7,660 nt of DNA, from contig MGUR01000053.1 in assembly GCA_001800075.1 (NCBI GenBank), forward strand, positions 136,432-144,091, given 5' to 3'. Positions 6,890-7,660 of this stretch are shown here, piece after piece. The DNA is from Elusimicrobia bacterium RIFCSPLOWO2_01_FULL_59_12 (GTDB lineage Bacteria > Elusimicrobiota > Elusimicrobia > 2-01-FULL-59-12). Position 1 is the first letter of the stretch. Each line of letters starts with the position of its first letter. The notes below the pieces were generated by a model. The model made no database searches. It was not told the origin of the DNA and worked only from the letters and a program-made list of their open reading frames with translations. A program made the position numbers and the translations under genes.

Positions 6890-7306
6890 TTGGTCAAAAG
6901 GCCCAAGCTCTATTTTGTCGATACAGGCTTGGCGACGTTTCTGATGGGATTGAATGATCGGGACGCTCTGGTTCAGGGACCCAGCTTTGGGGCGCTCTTT
7001 GAGACGCTGATAGTGACGGACTTCTTGAAACGGTTCCATCACAGCGGGGAGATGCCGTCTCTTTACTACCTCCGAACGCAGGATGATCTTGAAATCGATC
7101 TGGTTCTTGAGCTCTCTCAGAAGCTCCATTGCTTTGAGATCAAGGCCTCGGCCACGTTGACGCCTTCGCACGCCAAATCTTTCCGCCGGTTAAAAAGCGA
7201 CCTGGGCGAGCTCGTCCAGACCCAGGCGATTATTTCCCGCAGCGATACTCCCTACCCGGTGGCTCCCGGGGTGACGAATGTCCCCTGGTGGCGTCTGACG
7301 CGCTAA
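6866..7306 (+). pseudogene. 5'-truncated C-terminal part of a DUF4143-domain AAA ATPase
   Basis: The frame reads NLTFKVKRLVKRPKLYFVD, then TGL, which matches the start of the conserved C-terminal region of DUF4143 ATPases ('N..KRlvK.PKlYfvDtGL'). Further along are GALFETLIV, LYYLRTQDDLEIDLVLE and CFEIKAS. The EIDL and EIK segments resemble the acidic and ExK motifs of the PD-(D/E)xK nuclease-like fold found in this region. The end (VPWWRL) looks natural. Whole family members are roughly 370-420 residues; here only about 146 remain and the whole AAA domain is missing. The frame is open only from 6851 and upstream sequence is the R2 repeat. A TTG at 6890 just after AAAAGG could start a 138-residue product, but a decayed remnant is more likely. 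Intact relatives are often described as toxin-antitoxin-like or of unknown role. Confidence 0.75.
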
Positions 7307-7333
7307 CCTTTTGATTGAAATTCACGCAAGGCC

Positions 7334-7411
7334 CAGGATTTAAATGGGACTTCCGGCCGTTAAAATTTAGCCCTTCGATCGATGGTTTTGCCGGCCTTTT
7401 TTTGGCAGAAT
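7334..7411 (+). repeat. Intergenic repeat copy R3 (upstream of the response regulator)
   Basis: This is the best copy, with GGCCGTTAAAATTTAGCC at 7355-7372 followed by CTTCGATCGAT. It matches R1 at 45 of 61 bases over 7351-7411 and R2 at 32 of 42 bases over 7334-7375. TTCCGG begins 87 bases before the ATG at 7438, nearly the same spacing as R1 to its gene (84). It starts about 28 bases after the stop of the ATPase remnant. Confidence 0.6.
7355..7403 (+). terminator. Possible intrinsic terminator or attenuator hairpin within R3
   Basis: GGCCG at 7355-7359 can pair with CGGCC at 7392-7396. Inside this, AAAA (7362-7365) can pair with TTTT (7386-7389), and CC (7371-7372) with GG (7384-7385). Seven T residues follow directly at 7397-7403. 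This has the form of a Rho-independent terminator, though the stem is interrupted. It lies about 90 bases after the ATPase stop and 34 bases before the response-regulator start. It could end upstream transcription or act as an attenuator. R1 lacks both the pairing and the T-run, so the hairpin is not a conserved property of the repeat. Confidence 0.35.
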
Positions 7412-7417
7412 TTTAAC

Positions 7418-7441
7418 AAGGAGACAATGAGTCCGTTATGA
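7418..7441 (+). promoter_or_regulatory. Ribosome binding site of the response regulator, with a 4-codon mini-ORF
   Basis: AAGGAG at 7418-7423 is a clear Shine-Dalgarno sequence but lies 14 bases before the ATG at 7438, longer than usual. Between them an ATG at 7427 opens the tiny frame MSPL, which ends with TGA at 7439-7441 and overlaps the gene start as ATGA. No other start codon exists in the gene's own frame after the in-frame TAA at 7414, so 7438 is the start. Confidence 0.5.
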
Positions 7442-7660
7442 CGCAGCGCATTTTAATCATCGAAGACGACGCCAGCATGCGCGAATCCCTGAGGGAGTTG
7501 TTTTCCCTGGATGAGTTTGAGTGTGAGATCGCCGACAACGGCCGGAAGGGGTTGGCTCTGTTTCAGTTGCACCGTCCGCAGTTGGTGGTGTTGGATGCGC
7601 AGCTGCCGGACGTTTCGGGGTTCCAGGTGTGCCAGATGCTGAAGAAGGACCCGCTGCTCC
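7438..7660 (+). CDS. Response regulator, receiver domain (3' end beyond the window)
   Basis: The product begins MTQRILIIEDDASMRESL and includes QLVVLDAQLPDVSGFQVC. This is the start of a CheY-like receiver domain: the acidic pair in IIEDD (E9-D10-D11) binds magnesium, and the aspartate in VVLDAQLPD is the predicted phosphate acceptor, followed by the usual PDxxGF turn. A partner histidine kinase would phosphorylate it. Only 74 codons are visible; the end of the receiver and any output domain (DNA-binding, cyclic-dinucleotide enzyme or other) lie outside the window, so the output cannot be stated. It is not in an obvious operon with the genes to the left, being separated from the ATPase remnant by 131 bases holding R3 and a terminator-like hairpin. 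Confidence 0.92.
   Translation, partial: MTQRILIIEDDASMRESLRELFSLDEFECEIADNGRKGLALFQLHRPQLVVLDAQLPDVSGFQVCQMLKKDPLL

Noticed and set aside
6869..7171. Minus-strand open frame of 100 codons opposite the ATPase remnant
   Set aside because: The + strand encodes recognisable DUF4143 motifs throughout, so this is a shadow.
62..7411. The three repeats as a CRISPR array or integron attC sites
   Set aside because: The copies are far apart, imperfect, separated by whole genes, and lack the paired inverted core sites of attC or regular spacers.

Overview
The window holds one very large gene between fragments of other genes, all on the + strand. A single open frame of 2211 codons (163-6798) fills most of it. 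It is preceded by the last 25 codons of a truncated reading frame (1-75). It is followed by the 5'-truncated end of a DUF4143-type ATPase gene (about 6866-7306) and by the start of a response-regulator gene that runs off the right edge (7438-7660). I see no tRNA, rRNA, CRISPR array or transposase.

The giant protein is a fusion of domains normally found as separate cytoplasmic enzymes. In order these are: a short hydrophobic N-terminal signal; a HAD-type phosphohydrolase domain with an intact DxD nucleophile pair; a nucleotidyltransferase domain with LAGGxGxR and GHGD motifs, as in UDP-sugar pyrophosphorylases; a helical linker; a CofD/YvcK-type domain with DDGG, PPGD and LGPGS motifs and an extra segment of about 100 residues; a second helical linker; a second HAD-like domain whose catalytic acids are replaced; and two possible C-terminal membrane helices. 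The architecture suggests nucleotide-activated sugar or phospho-metabolite chemistry on one chain, but no substrate can be read from the sequence.

Each intergenic gap carries a copy of the same element, all in the same orientation (about 62-139, 6821-6862 and 7334-7411), built around GGCCGTTAAAATTTAGCC. Two copies lie 84-87 bases upstream of the start codons of unrelated genes. Two copies also sit where the ATPase fragments break off. The left fragment looks like the early part of the same ATPase family whose C-terminal part lies on the right. The giant gene may therefore occupy a site where such a gene was broken, with the repeats at the junctions.

The organism is probably an uncultured bacterium of moderate GC content. 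Giant multidomain proteins and DUF4143 ATPases are common in candidate phyla such as Omnitrophota and Elusimicrobiota; that placement is inference, since no phylogenetic marker gene is present. The genes do not form an obvious pathway: the giant protein looks like an independent unit, the ATPase pieces look like debris, and the response regulator begins a new signalling locus.
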